Below are positions 11,229 through 21,424 of a DNA stretch of 64,000 nucleotides, in pieces. This stretch comes from Bin5 sp965116395 (GTDB taxonomy: Bacteria > Chloroflexota > Anaerolineae > Caldilineales > Caldilineaceae): NCBI GenBank assembly GCA_965116395.1, contig OZ220684.1, positions 2,790,001 to 2,854,000 on the forward strand, in the 5' to 3' direction. Within the stretch, counting starts at the first letter, position 1. Each line of letters begins with the position of its first letter. The position numbers and the translations under genes were made by a program. The notes under the pieces were generated by a model that searched no databases, was not told the DNA's origin, and saw nothing but the letters and a program-made list of their open reading frames with translations.

Positions 11229-13154
11229 CTATTCACTGCAGTTCACAATTCGCAGATCCGTCTCAATCACGCCCTCGCTGCCGTCCTGGTAGCGCACAGT
11301 CGTCTGCACGTGAATCCACTCCTTCCCCGCATACATCGTCTCGATCATCTCAGCATAGCGCTCGTAAAGCACATCCCGGCGCAACTTGCGCGAGCGCGTC
11401 ATCTCGGACTCGTCCGCGTCAAACTCCTTGTGCATCAGCACAAATCGCCGCACCCTGCTCGTCGGCGGCATCTCTGCATTCACCTCTTCCACCGCCCGCC
11501 GGATTAATTCGCACACCTCCGCCTTCTGTGCGACGTCCGCAAACGTGGTGAAAACAATCCCCTGCCTTTCCGCCCAGCTGCTCACATTCTCAAAGTTGAT
11601 AATGATCAACGCCGTAACGTACTCCTGCGCCGGCCCGCCCACAGCCATCACGTCCAGAATGTAGGGGCTGAACTTGAGCCGCCCCTCAATGAACTGCGGC
11701 GCGTAGCGCTCACCATTGGCCAGCGTGATCATATCCGCCATCCGGTCCAGATAGATCAGGTGGCCGTCTTCGTCGATGTGGCCCGCGTCCCCCGTGCGAA
11801 ACCAGCGCTGCCCATCCTCTTCGACGATCGCTTCGGCCGTCGCCTCGTCGTTGTTGTAATAGCCCTGGAACACGGTCGGACCGCCAATCTGGATCTCTCC
11901 ATCCTCAGCCGTGCGTACGGAAACCCCGCCTCCAGGCCGCCCAACGCTGCTAAACTTGATATCATTATCCCAGTGAATTGTACCACTTCCGGTCACTTCA
12001 GTTAATCCATATATCTGTTTAAGGTTGATGCCCAGCGCGTGAAAAAAGCGCATTGCATCCGGGCTCAGCGCGCCGCCTGCCGTATACGCGGCCCGTAGCT
12101 TCGTGAATCCCAGTTTATCGCGCAGCGGATGGAAAAGACACCAGTCGCCGATCTGATACGCGAGCCGCAACCCGGGCGATGCCGTCTCGCCCACCAGCTT
12201 CCGGTCCGCCAGCCGCAGGCCCACAGGTAGAAAAATCTCGTACAGCTTGCGGTTGATCCACGAAGACTCCGCCATCCGCACCTGGATCGTTCCCAGCAGC
12301 GCGTCCCATAGCCGCGAATTGTAAAGTACCCGCTGCGGCGCAATCTCGCGCACGTTCTCGCGCACCGTCTCCGGGCTCTCGGGAAAATTCAAAACCATGC
12401 CATGCACGCAATGCGGCGCAACGCCCCACGCGTGCTCAGCGATCCAGCCCAGCGGCAGCAGGCTCACATGGTTGTCGCTGTCGTATAGCGGTTCCACCTG
12501 CGTAAAGGCCTCGGTCGAGCGGAGTATGTTCTCGTGGCTGAGCAGCGCGCCTTTGGGGCGGCCCGTCGTACCCGATGTGTAGCTGAGAATCGCCAGGTCA
12601 TCGCCGCGCCCCTGCGCCGCCTCCTCTTCGAATCGTGACGGCTCCCGAACGGCCAGCGCCCCGCCCAGCCTGCAAACCTCTTCGTATGCCGTGAGCCAGG
12701 GATCGTCGTACTCCCACAGCCCTCGTTCATCCCAGTAGACAACCCGCTCGACCTTGGGAATGCGGTCCCGCACCGCCAGCACCTTGTCCACCTGCTCCTG
12801 GTCCTGCGCCAGCACGAAGCGGGCGTCACTGTGGTCGATAATATAAGCGGCCTCCTCAGCAGTGGCGTCGGTAAACAACCCCACCTGCACGCCCCCCACC
12901 GCCTGCAGCCCCAGATAGGCCCACAGATACTGCCGGTCATTGTCGCCAATCGTCGCAACATGATCACCGCGCGCCAGGCCCAGCGCCCGCAGACCCAGGC
13001 CAAACTGCTGCACCTGCTCGTAGGATTCCTGCCAGCTGAACTCCCGCCAGATGCCAAACTCCTTGTGGCGCAGCGCGACCTCCCCGTCGCCGCGGGATCT
13101 GACCTGTCTCAAGAAATGTTGGGGAACCGTCTCAGGGCCGTTCGTCTCAGTCAT
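11229..13154 (-). CDS. long-chain-type acyl-CoA synthetase (AMP-forming)
   Basis: A 641-residue ANL-superfamily ligase. The P-loop is ILSYTSGTTGRPKGALLSHENIL, the adenylate-binding region is QIYGLTEVTGSG, and WFRTGDAGHIDEDGHLIYLDRMADMI is the hinge motif. Length and layout match FadD/long-chain synthetases (AMP-binding superfamily). It sits between livG and livH in the transporter cluster; its start abuts the livG stop. That context suggests it activates the imported carboxylic acid with CoA, for example a fatty or aromatic acid. Confidence 0.88.
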   Translation of the reverse strand: MTETNGPETVPQHFLRQVRSRGDGEVALRHKEFGIWREFSWQESYEQVQQFGLGLRALGLARGDHVATIGDNDRQYLWAYLGLQAVGGVQVGLFTDATAEEAAYIIDHSDARFVLAQDQEQVDKVLAVRDRIPKVERVVYWDERGLWEYDDPWLTAYEEVCRLGGALAVREPSRFEEEAAQGRGDDLAILSYTSGTTGRPKGALLSHENILRSTEAFTQVEPLYDSDNHVSLLPLGWIAEHAWGVAPHCVHGMVLNFPESPETVRENVREIAPQRVLYNSRLWDALLGTIQVRMAESSWINRKLYEIFLPVGLRLADRKLVGETASPGLRLAYQIGDWCLFHPLRDKLGFTKLRAAYTAGGALSPDAMRFFHALGINLKQIYGLTEVTGSGTIHWDNDIKFSSVGRPGGGVSVRTAEDGEIQIGGPTVFQGYYNNDEATAEAIVEEDGQRWFRTGDAGHIDEDGHLIYLDRMADMITLANGERYAPQFIEGRLKFSPYILDVMAVGGPAQEYVTALIIINFENVSSWAERQGIVFTTFADVAQKAEVCELIRRAVEEVNAEMPPTSRVRRFVLMHKEFDADESEMTRSRKLRRDVLYERYAEMIETMYAGKEWIHVQTTVRYQDGSEGVIETDLRIVNCSE

Positions 13155-13961
13155 TCAACTAGCCTGTCCCAAATAAGCGCGTATGACCTCCGGGTCGCGC
13201 CTGATCTCCTCCGGCCCGCCGTCCGCGATCTTATTGCCGAAATCCAGGACGACGATCCGGTCCGCAATATCCATCACCAGCGTCATATCATGTTCGACCA
13301 GGATAATGGTCACACCGCGGCGTTCATGAATATCGAGGATAAAGCGGGCCATATCCTCCTTCTCTTCCGCATTCATGCCCGCCATCGGTTCATCCAGCAG
13401 CAGCAGCTTCGGCTCCAGCGCCAGCGCGCGACCCAACTCCACCCGCTTACGCAGGCCGTACGGCAGCGCGCCTACCATCGTCTTGCGGATATGCGCGATC
13501 TCCAGGAAGTCGATCAACTCCTCGACCACCGCCCGGTGCCGCGCCTCCTCCTTGCGCGCAGAGCCCCAAAACAGCGCGCTCGCCAGCATATTCTGGCGCA
13601 TGTGTATATGCCGCGCCGCCATCATATTGTCGAGCGCGCTCAGGTACGTATAGAGGCCAATGTTCTGGAAAGTGCGGGCGATACCCAGTAGCGCCACCCT
13701 TCTGGCGCCCGACAGGTCATGTTCGCCCTCGAAGAGCAGCTTCCCCTGCTGCGGGCGGTAGAAGCCGCTGATGCAGTTGAGCATCGAAGTCTTACCCGCG
13801 CCATTGGGGCCGATAATGGCGCGTATCTCTCCCGCATGTACGTCAAACGCAACCTGGTCCAGCACCGTCGTGCCGCCAAAGGAGAGTGTCACATCCTCGA
13901 CCTGCAGGATGCTCTCAACTGTCGTGGGATGTTCGTCCGGGGCCCTTCTGTGATCCGCCAT
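13155..13961 (-). CDS. livG: ABC transporter ATP-binding protein, LivG type
   Basis: A 268-residue ATPase with Walker A GPNGAGKTS, Q-loop ARTFQNIGLY, Walker B LLLLDEPMAGMNAEE and the H-loop in ILVEHDM. The EPMAGMN variant and C-terminal IRAYLG segment are typical of LivG. The signature loop reads LPYGLRKRVELGRAL, so the canonical LSGGQ is replaced by LPYG, as is common in LivG-type subunits. It is the first gene of the minus-strand transporter cluster. Confidence 0.9.
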   Translation of the reverse strand: MADHRRAPDEHPTTVESILQVEDVTLSFGGTTVLDQVAFDVHAGEIRAIIGPNGAGKTSMLNCISGFYRPQQGKLLFEGEHDLSGARRVALLGIARTFQNIGLYTYLSALDNMMAARHIHMRQNMLASALFWGSARKEEARHRAVVEELIDFLEIAHIRKTMVGALPYGLRKRVELGRALALEPKLLLLDEPMAGMNAEEKEDMARFILDIHERRGVTIILVEHDMTLVMDIADRIVVLDFGNKIADGGPEEIRRDPEVIRAYLGQAS

Positions 13962-14071
13962 GGCAGGGCAGATGATCCTGATTTACGTGCCTTTTGCTAG
14001 ATGTTGATAAGTAGAATTCTAGCACTCGCACTGCGGTAGGCACAATCAGAAGTTCAAAAACCCGCAACCAT

Positions 14072-14872
14072 TCAAACCGTGAACTCCTCCACCACAACCG
14101 CCACACCGTCCTCCTCATTGCTGACCGTCACCCGGTCCGCCACTGCAATGACCTCCGGCACAGCGTTCGCCATCGCCACCCCCAGCCCCGCCTCGGCCAC
14201 CATCTCCACATCATTGACGTCATCGCCGAACGAGATAACCTCCTCCATCGCCAGTCCCCAACGGTCGAGCAGCCAGCGCAGCGCCTCCGCCTTCGACGCG
14301 CCATGGGGAATCACCTGCACCAAATCGTACTTGGGCGATATCAGCGCCCGCGAAGTCGCAGGCAGTTCGCGCAACAACGTTTCGGACGGCTTGGCGTTCG
14401 TGACTTGCCCGTTGTCCGACCGCATTTGCCCCGCGTCCAAATCCTCCAGCGACGTCAGAATCTTGGCGGCAGGACGATCCGTATGCGCCAGCACATCGCT
14501 GACCAGGTGCGCACCCGGCCATTCCACCTCGCGGTTAATGAACAGCTCATCGGCAATCTCGACCCCCAACCGGCAATCGGGCGCCGTCGACTGGATCATG
14601 GCAACAATCCGCCGTGCATCCTCAACCGGGATCGCCGTCTGAAACAGGACGTTGCCCTGCCGTTCGATCCAGGCGCCGTTGTAGCAAATCCAATGGAAAT
14701 CGTGAAGGAATGAGGGGATGATCCGGGTAGAACGCGGCGGGCGTCCCGTCGCGACAACAATCCGCCGCCCGCTCGCCTGCCATGCCTCCAGCGCGGCCAC
14801 AGTGCGCGGCGTAACCGTCTTGTCATCTGCCAGAAGCGTCTCATCCAAATCGACGGCCAGTACTGAGTACAT
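14072..14872 (-). CDS. Cof-type HAD hydrolase
   Basis: A HAD-superfamily phosphatase of the Cof subfamily, about 266 residues from the start at 14872. Motif I is AVDLDETLLADD at the N terminus, motif II VVATGRPPRS, and motif III/IV GASKAEAL followed by ISFGDDVNDVEMVAEAGLGVAMANA. The arrangement with a C2B cap is that of sugar-phosphate or flavin/PLP phosphatases. The frame is open 24 codons further upstream but without similarity. Confidence 0.87.
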   Translation of the reverse strand: MYSVLAVDLDETLLADDKTVTPRTVAALEAWQASGRRIVVATGRPPRSTRIIPSFLHDFHWICYNGAWIERQGNVLFQTAIPVEDARRIVAMIQSTAPDCRLGVEIADELFINREVEWPGAHLVSDVLAHTDRPAAKILTSLEDLDAGQMRSDNGQVTNAKPSETLLRELPATSRALISPKYDLVQVIPHGASKAEALRWLLDRWGLAMEEVISFGDDVNDVEMVAEAGLGVAMANAVPEVIAVADRVTVSNEEDGVAVVVEEFTV

Positions 14873-15164
14873 AATTGTGGAGCTCCCCAAAACCGGTGAA
14901 TTGCGGACAGTGGCCAGCCGCCAGCCGTGACGACTGTGCACCAAAAAAGGGCCAAAGCACTAAAACATCAAGTCTACCCTACCTGATGCCTCCAGTCCAC
15001 CTCTCGCCCCTCCTGGAAAGCCATACCATCTCGTGTCCAGAGCCCAACTTCCCTACCCCAGCCATACGCCGCCGTCGATGCAGCCCGGCCTTATCCATCA
15101 CCGACCAAACGAATGAGCCCGAATCCTTACAGAGCCAAAGCGGCCCCCCGCAGGTCAAATGAAG

Positions 15165-15600
15165 CTAAGATGTTCTTCGTGGCCCTCCGTAGTTCAAAAG
15201 ATGTTAAGGTGTTCTTCGTGGTCCCTAGTGGCCCTTCGCGGAAAAAGGTTTTGACCTTGACCTTCTCCGTGGCCCTCCGTGTCCTCCGTGGAAAAGGTTT
15301 TGCCCTTGACCTTCTTCGCGGCCCTCCGTGTCCTCCGTGGACAAAGGTTTTGCCCTTGACCTTCTTCGCGGCCCTCCGTGTCCTCCGTGGAAAAAGATTT
15401 TGCCCTTGACCTCCTCCGTGGCCCTCCGTGTCCTCCGTGGAAAAGGTTTTGCCCTTGACCTTCTTCGCGGCCCTTAGTGGCCCTTCGCGGATAAAGGTTT
15501 TGCCCTTGACCTTCTTCGTGGTCCTTAGTGGCCCTTCGTGGATAAAGGTTTAGACCTTGACCTTCTTCGCGGCCCTTCGTGGACAAAAAGGTCTTAAGCT
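15165..15600 (+). repeat. intergenic repeat family A, locus 3 (largest)
   Basis: Seven to eight imperfect units of roughly 60 bp. Each is an AAAGGTTTTGCCCTTGACC link followed by TTCTTCGCGGCCCTCCGTG, TCCTCCGTGG or the CCTTCGTGG variants. The units differ from one another by point changes, and there are no unique spacers, so this is not a CRISPR array. It occupies most of the 1 kb gap (14873-15879) before the cold-shock gene. Confidence 0.82.
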
Positions 15601-15766
15601 GTTCCCCGCGCCCCTTCGCAGATCCACCCCGAACGAGCGGCCCCCCACTGAAAACCAAGAACTACCCCCACAAACCACCCTTTCGCCGATTTGACAAGCA
15701 TGCCAACCTATAATATTCTTGTGCACAGCAAAATGAGTTAGTGTTCTGACAGGTTTACAGTTGGAC

Positions 15767-15795
15767 GTTCCCCGGAAGTACCCGGGCAGGGGAAC
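15767..15795 (+). promoter_or_regulatory. hairpin in the long leader of the cold-shock gene
   Basis: GTTCCCC and GGGGAAC pair across a 15-base loop, about 85 bases before the start codon. Long structured leaders are a known feature of cold-shock genes, where they control translation at low temperature. Whether this one does so is inference. Confidence 0.4.
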
Positions 15796-15879
15796 ATTTT
15801 CATGCAGTATCACCAGTCAGTGTGCGGGTTGTTTTGCGCCTTATCTGGTAAACGTAGTTAGCACAGGAGTTTTAACGCC

Positions 15880-16101
15880 ATGAGCGAGCAAGTAGTTGGT
15901 ACAGTGAAGTGGTTCAGCGATCAGAAGGGCTATGGCTTCATCGCCCGGGAAGATGGACCCGACGTTTTTGTACATTTCTCCGCGATCCAGTCGGAGGGCT
16001 TCCGCAGCCTTGCGGAAGGTGATCAGGTCGAATTCGTGATAGAGGACGGTCCCAAGGGCCCTGCCGCCAGTAACGTTGTTAGGCGTCAGAGCGTAGCCTA
16101 A
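15880..16101 (+). CDS. csp: cold-shock domain protein
   Basis: A 73-residue CspA-family single-stranded nucleic-acid-binding protein with both RNP motifs: KGYGFIARE (RNP1) and VFVHFSAI (RNP2). It starts with the typical VGTVKWFSDQKGYGFI and has the full family length. An AGGAG lies ten bases before the ATG. It is monocistronic, bounded by a structured leader and a strong terminator. Confidence 0.96.
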   Translation: MSEQVVGTVKWFSDQKGYGFIAREDGPDVFVHFSAIQSEGFRSLAEGDQVEFVIEDGPKGPAASNVVRRQSVA

Positions 16102-16123
16102 GGTTCGGTCCGATTATCTTTGC

Positions 16124-16194
16124 AGGGAGTGACTTTGATTGTCGCCGCCCCCGGACCTTGGGCACATGGCGGCAACTGACAGGGGTCGCTCCCT
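16124..16194 (+). terminator. rho-independent terminator of csp
   Basis: AGGGAGTGAC pairs with GTCGCTCCCT (one G-U-type mismatch), enclosing a second helix around GCCGCC/GGCGGC. It is followed by CTTTTATTTTG. It sits just after csp and also separates it from the convergent glycoside-hydrolase-like gene. Confidence 0.8.
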
Positions 16195-16215
16195 CTTTTA
16201 TTTTGTATTAAGGAG

Positions 16216-18069
16216 CTAGTCGGCGTCCGTCCGGTCAGTGCAGACAACGGTCAGTTGGTATCCGCCGAGAGCGATTTGGCCGCTATTCTCCCAGCGTCTA
16301 TTTCGCCCTGTCCACGGATCCAGTTGGAGGAACGGGCCTTCCGCCGCTAGCTGTACCTTCCCCTCCAGCGATCCACCCTCCTCATTGAACAGCATCCACC
16401 AATCCCGTCCGCCCTTCTGAACGCGCCGCACGCGCAGCGCCGGCGCCGCCGGTTCGACACTGACATCCGCTGCTACCAACCCATCGACAAAGCCCAATAA
16501 CTCTGACGCCGGCGTCTGCGGACCGCAGCGCAGCAAACGTCCTGCCTCTGCCAGCCTCTCCAGCGCCGGCAACGCCCGCGCGTCCGGCTCGTGCATCGCC
16601 AGCACCGCCTCGTAGTGCATCCCAGCCAGGTGGATGCCGTGCTCGTCTACGACCGCGTCCTCCCACAGATGCCGCTCCTCCACATAGTTGAAATCGCGCT
16701 GGTGTTGAAACAGGACCTTCGCCGGCTCCCATGGCAGCCAGTCCACCTTGCCCAAAATCGCCACCCCGCACACATGTTGGCTGTCCGTATTCAGCCAGCT
16801 CAGCCGCCGGCACCGGTCCGCGTAGCTTTTGTACCGCCCCCACCACGCGTTGTTCGGCCCCACGTCCGGCGGCCGTTCATCCCAGCGAATCCCCCGCACA
16901 CTGTAGTAGAACGCGTGCGGGAACAGCATATTCGTGCCGCGCACGAAACACCAGTCCGCCAGCCAGTTCATCTCCTCCCACGTCAACTCGTGTCCGAACG
17001 CGCCGCACAGTTCGTTCGCATTGCGCCGCCGCCCCGTATGGATCATCGCCGAGCTACCGCATTTGCCCTGCGTCGACTGCGGCCCCTCCAGCGCCGTCGG
17101 ATCGTCCGGCAGCACCCACCGCCACACGATATCCTGGCCGGGCATATGAAAATAGCGCTCCGCGCCCAAATCGTCCGCCTTCGCCGGATGCCCCGTCAGC
17201 GCAATACCGTGCTCCGTACACCAGTCGTACAGCGCCGCGTACCAGGTCTCCTCCATGCGCAGCGCGATTGCCCGTTCATAATCCGCTCGGTAGCGCTCCG
17301 CCTCCGGCTCATCATCATGCCACAGCGCCGCCAAATGCGGCGTGAAATCGTAGCCCAGCAGCCGGTTCACATGCGCCAGAATCCCCGTCGTCCCCGGCCA
17401 CACGCCCCGCTCCCGCGCCTTGCCCACCGGGCTCGGCTCATCCGTAAAGATCGCCGGAATCAGCCCCCCAAAATGCGCCCCGAACCGCTCAAAGAACTTA
17501 TCGTAAACAAGCCGGATAAAGCACGCCACCGCCTCCGGATTGAGCAGATCCCCAGCCGGCGGTTCATCCTCTTCGGGCCCGCCGTCAATATAATGCAGCC
17601 CCCGAATATAAGCGTCCATCTTGCGGTCGATCACCGCCAGCCGTTCACCGCCCTGCCTACTCACCACCGCAACCAGCGTCTCGTCCGCCTGCAGCCTCGG
17701 CTCCTCCCCCTCCGCCAGCCCCCGCACCGCCAAACAGCGCGTCTGATAGACCGGATTCTCCTCTACCACCTGCCCTGCCGAAGACCCCGACGGATACATC
17801 CCTTCATCGTAAAGCACCACCTGCATCCCACGCCGCTCCGCCTCCTCGATCGCAACATCATAGAACGCCAGCAGCGCCTCCGACATCCACCCCAAAGAGC
17901 GCGGCAGCCCCACCCGCGGATGGATAATGAACCCATGCACCCCATGCGCCTCAAAATCCCCAATCTGCCGCCGAATCTCATCAGCGTCCAAATCATCGTT
18001 CCAAAACCAAAAAGGCAGCACCGAAAACTCCGTCGGCGGGTTGACAAATGTATCAAGCGTAGAAGGCAT
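16216..18069 (-). CDS. glycoside-hydrolase-like protein (GH106-related)
   Basis: A 617-residue protein beginning near PFWFWNDDLDADEIRRQIGDF, followed by a (beta/alpha)8-like pattern with GFIIHPRVGLP, VVLYDEGMYPSG and IFTDEPSP. This opening is seen in large uncharacterised glycosidases related to alpha-L-rhamnosidases (GH106). D and E residues in FTDEP and YDEGMYP are candidate catalytic acids by analogy only. There is no signal peptide. It stands alone, so the sugar substrate cannot be inferred. Confidence 0.65.
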   Translation of the reverse strand: MPSTLDTFVNPPTEFSVLPFWFWNDDLDADEIRRQIGDFEAHGVHGFIIHPRVGLPRSLGWMSEALLAFYDVAIEEAERRGMQVVLYDEGMYPSGSSAGQVVEENPVYQTRCLAVRGLAEGEEPRLQADETLVAVVSRQGGERLAVIDRKMDAYIRGLHYIDGGPEEDEPPAGDLLNPEAVACFIRLVYDKFFERFGAHFGGLIPAIFTDEPSPVGKARERGVWPGTTGILAHVNRLLGYDFTPHLAALWHDDEPEAERYRADYERAIALRMEETWYAALYDWCTEHGIALTGHPAKADDLGAERYFHMPGQDIVWRWVLPDDPTALEGPQSTQGKCGSSAMIHTGRRRNANELCGAFGHELTWEEMNWLADWCFVRGTNMLFPHAFYYSVRGIRWDERPPDVGPNNAWWGRYKSYADRCRRLSWLNTDSQHVCGVAILGKVDWLPWEPAKVLFQHQRDFNYVEERHLWEDAVVDEHGIHLAGMHYEAVLAMHEPDARALPALERLAEAGRLLRCGPQTPASELLGFVDGLVAADVSVEPAAPALRVRRVQKGGRDWWMLFNEEGGSLEGKVQLAAEGPFLQLDPWTGRNRRWENSGQIALGGYQLTVVCTDRTDAD

Positions 18070-18373
18070 ATTCAGGTCCTGATGGTGATGGGAGTCATGT
18101 AGTGTCAGTTACATGAAAGTGTACTGCAATTTGGGCGATTCCAGCACATTCGGGACGGCGAGATGTTAATCAGCGCCGGAGGGTCTCGAAGCAGGATGAT
18201 GATCGATCCCCTAATCGGCGAGCACGCGCCTGCCGACGCCGACACCATCCCTAAGCGAATCGATCAAGAATCGCGCCGAAGCAAGCCAGAAGCTTGACAT
18301 CTCCCGCAATCCTTCGCATAATACCCCATCCACTCTCTGACAATTCCAACAACAGACCACCCCAGAGGAATCC
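18070..18373. other. intergenic region between divergent genes
   Basis: A 304-bp region between the divergently transcribed glycoside-hydrolase-like gene and the restriction operon. It must hold both promoters. I see no RNA gene, repeat or conserved small frame here. It marks the left border of the defence island. Confidence 0.5.
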
Positions 18374-21300
18374 GTGCAAAACCGCTTCTTCGAACAACCT
18401 ATCCTCAACTCCCCTTACGAGTACCCCACCCAATACTGGGAACTCGATCCCGACGGCCAGCCGACCCACCAGATCCTGGACGGCCGCCGCAGTGCCGAGT
18501 TCATTACCCCAATACCCAAGCCGAAGCTCACCAAGGTAACGGCGCAACAGGCCCGCCTCGAACTCAACAACGGCAGCGGCCTTTCCGACGAGGATCAGCT
18601 CTACGACGTCTCCGCCTCCGTAAACGAGATACGCAGCCGCGTCGACGCTTGGCGGCGGCTTCCCAGCCCCAACAACTGGGGCGTAACCCCTGAGACCGCA
18701 CGTCTCCTCCAACACTGGCGCAGCCACCAGTTCAGCAGCTACCGACCCTTCTTCTGCCAGATCGAAGCGATCGAAACCCTGATCTGGCTGACCGAGGTCG
18801 CGCCGAGGATGGGACCCCAAGGCAGGTCAATCCTCCAGCGCCTGAACAGTGCCAACAAGGAAGCCAACCCAGAGTTGCTTCGCATCGCCCTCAAACTGGC
18901 CACCGGCGCCGGCAAAACGACCGTCATGGCCATGATCATCGCCTGGCAGACCATCAACGCCGTCCGCCGCCCCCAGAGCGAAAACTTCACCCGCGGTTTC
19001 CTCGTCGTCGCGCCCGGCATCACCATCCGCGACCGCCTGCGCGTGCTCCAGCCCAATGATCCCGACAGCTATTACAACAGCCGGGAACTCGTGCCTGCCG
19101 ACATGCTCGAGGATCTCAAACGGGCCAAAATCGTCATCACCAACTACCACGCCTTCATGCTGCGCGAGCGTATGAAGCTCTCCAAAGTAGGTCGTGGACT
19201 GCTGGAAGGACGGGAAGGCCAACTGAAGACCCAGGAGACCGAGGGTCAGATGATTCAGAGGGTCATGCCAGACCTGATGAACCTGAAGAACATCCTCGTG
19301 ATGAACGACGAGGGCCATCATTGCTACCGGCGCAAGCAGGGCGAGGAGGATGAGGATAAACCCAAAGGGGAAGACCTGCAGGAAGCCAAAAAGAACAACG
19401 AGGCTGCCCGCGTCTGGATTAGCGGGCTGGAGACGATAAAACGCAAGGTCGGCATTTCCCAGGTCATCGATCTCTCCGCAACTCCCTTCTTTCTGCGCGG
19501 TTCAGGTTACCGCGAGGGCACGCTTTTCCCCTGGACCGTGAGCGACTTCTCCCTCATGGACGCCATCGAATGCGGCATCGTAAAGCTGCCGCGTGTGCCC
19601 GTCGCCGACAACATCCCCGACGGCAAAGCACCTATGTACCGCTTTCTCTGGGATGAAATCCGGCCCGATATGCCAAAGAAAGGACGGGGCAAGTCCACCG
19701 GCCTGGATCCCCAAAACCTGCCGCTGCAATTGCAGACCGCACTCGAAGCCCTCTACGGTCACTATGAGCAGACGTATCAGTTGTGGAATGATGCCGAGAT
19801 CCCGGTGCCGCCCTGTTTTGTGATCGTCTGTAACAACACTGCCACCTCCAAGCTGGTATTCGACTACGTATCCGGATTTAACCGCCAAAACGAAGATGGC
19901 TCGACATCATTCGTGCAGGGAAAACTGGACCTGTTCCGCAACTTCGACGAGCATGGCAACCGCCTTCACCGGCCTAATACAGTGCTGATAGACAGCCAGC
20001 AACTCGAGTCCGGCGAGGCACTAGACACCAACTTCCGCAAAATGGCCGCGCAAGAGATCGAACAGTACCGCCGCGAAATTATCGAGCGTACCGGAGACAG
20101 AAGCCTGGCCGACAATATCAGCGATCAGGATCTGCTGCGCGAAGTGATGAACACAGTCGGCACGGAAGGCCGTCTGGGCGGCTCGATCCGTTGCGTCGTC
20201 TCCGTCTCTATGCTGACCGAAGGCTGGGACGCCAACACAGTCACCCACATCCTCGGCGTGCGCGCCTTCGGCACCCAGCTTCTTTGCGAACAGGTCGTCG
20301 GCCGCGCCCTCCGCCGCTACTCCTATGAACAGAACGAGAAAGGCCTCTTTGACGTAGAATACGCCGATGTCTTTGGCGTCCCATTCGACTTCACCGCCCG
20401 TCCCGTCGTCGTGCAGCCGCACAAGCCGCCGCCAACTGTCCAGGTTATTGCCGTCAGGCCCGAGCGTGACCATCTTGAGATCCGCTTTCCACGCGTCGCA
20501 GGCTACCGTGTCGATCTGCCCAAAGAGCAGCTCACCGCCGAGTTCAACGACGATTCGATACTCGAACTGACACCCGATCTGATCGGACCGTCCCACACCA
20601 CCAACGCAGGCATCATCGGCGAAAGCGTAGACCTCAACCTCGGCCACACCAAGGACTTGCGGCGCTCAACCCTCCTGTTCCATCTGACCAAACATCTGAT
20701 CAACACAAAGTGGCGGGACGCCGGCGCTGCCGCTGAACTTCATCTTTTCGGCAGACTGAAACGGATCACCAACCGGTGGCTCAACCAGTGCCTGGTCTGC
20801 AAAGGGGACGCTTATCCCGCCCAGCTCATGTTCGTGCCGCTCGCAGAAATGGCCTGTGATCGCATCGCCGCCGCCATCACGCGCACAAACCTCGATGGCA
20901 ACATCATCAAGGCGCTGCTCGACCCATACAATCCGGTCGGGTCCACCCGCTTCGTCAACTTCCGTACCTCTAAAGCGCTACGCTGGAAGACCGACCCCAG
21001 CAAATGCCACGTCAACTGGGTCATCCTCGACAGCAATTGGGAGGGGGAATTCTGCCGCGTCGCCGAGGAGCATCCTCACGTGCGCGCCTACGTCAAGAAC
21101 CACAGTTTGGGCTTCACCGTCCCCTACAAGCACGGTTCGGCCAATCGCCTGTACATTCCGGACTTCATCGTCCAGGTCGACGACGGCCGCGGCCCGGACG
21201 ACCCCCTGAACCTTGTCGTGGAGATCAAAGGCTACCGCGGCGAAGACGCCAAGGAAAAGAAGACAACGATGGAGACCTACTGGGTGCCAGGCGTAAACGC

Positions 21301-21424
21301 AGCCGGCGAGTTCGGACGCTGGGCTTTCGAAGAGTTTACCGACGTGTATGCAATCGGAGCGGACTTTGCAGCAGGAGTGGAAGCGGCATTTGACAGTACA
21401 ATTGCCAAAAAAGTGGGTCTATAG
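18374..21424 (+). CDS. type III-like restriction endonuclease subunit (SF2 helicase plus nuclease)
   Basis: A 1016-residue Res-type protein. The helicase P-loop is LATGAGKTT at about residues 175-183. The DEAH-like box reads NDEGHH near residue 315, motif III is DLSATPFFLRGSG and motif VI is EQVVGRALRR. The C-terminal nuclease is of the PD-(D/E)xK type, with YIPDFIVQV and LVVEIKGY near residues 925-955. The GTG start follows AGAGGA. Such subunits cut DNA only in complex with their Mod partner, whose gene downstream is split by a transposon, so this protein is probably idle now. Confidence 0.85.
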   Translation: MQNRFFEQPILNSPYEYPTQYWELDPDGQPTHQILDGRRSAEFITPIPKPKLTKVTAQQARLELNNGSGLSDEDQLYDVSASVNEIRSRVDAWRRLPSPNNWGVTPETARLLQHWRSHQFSSYRPFFCQIEAIETLIWLTEVAPRMGPQGRSILQRLNSANKEANPELLRIALKLATGAGKTTVMAMIIAWQTINAVRRPQSENFTRGFLVVAPGITIRDRLRVLQPNDPDSYYNSRELVPADMLEDLKRAKIVITNYHAFMLRERMKLSKVGRGLLEGREGQLKTQETEGQMIQRVMPDLMNLKNILVMNDEGHHCYRRKQGEEDEDKPKGEDLQEAKKNNEAARVWISGLETIKRKVGISQVIDLSATPFFLRGSGYREGTLFPWTVSDFSLMDAIECGIVKLPRVPVADNIPDGKAPMYRFLWDEIRPDMPKKGRGKSTGLDPQNLPLQLQTALEALYGHYEQTYQLWNDAEIPVPPCFVIVCNNTATSKLVFDYVSGFNRQNEDGSTSFVQGKLDLFRNFDEHGNRLHRPNTVLIDSQQLESGEALDTNFRKMAAQEIEQYRREIIERTGDRSLADNISDQDLLREVMNTVGTEGRLGGSIRCVVSVSMLTEGWDANTVTHILGVRAFGTQLLCEQVVGRALRRYSYEQNEKGLFDVEYADVFGVPFDFTARPVVVQPHKPPPTVQVIAVRPERDHLEIRFPRVAGYRVDLPKEQLTAEFNDDSILELTPDLIGPSHTTNAGIIGESVDLNLGHTKDLRRSTLLFHLTKHLINTKWRDAGAAAELHLFGRLKRITNRWLNQCLVCKGDAYPAQLMFVPLAEMACDRIAAAITRTNLDGNIIKALLDPYNPVGSTRFVNFRTSKALRWKTDPSKCHVNWVILDSNWEGEFCRVAEEHPHVRAYVKNHSLGFTVPYKHGSANRLYIPDFIVQVDDGRGPDDPLNLVVEIKGYRGEDAKEKKTTMETYWVPGVNAAGEFGRWAFEEFTDVYAIGADFAAGVEAAFDSTIAKKVGL

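Noticed and set aside
15240..15560. Regular ~60-bp repeats that could be taken for a CRISPR array
   Set aside because: The units are imperfect, contain no unique spacers and belong to a family found at three other intergenic loci; no cas genes are near.
16591..18102. A 503-codon open frame opposite the glycoside-hydrolase-like gene
   Set aside because: Arg/Pro/His-rich composition without domains; a shadow of the minus-strand gene.
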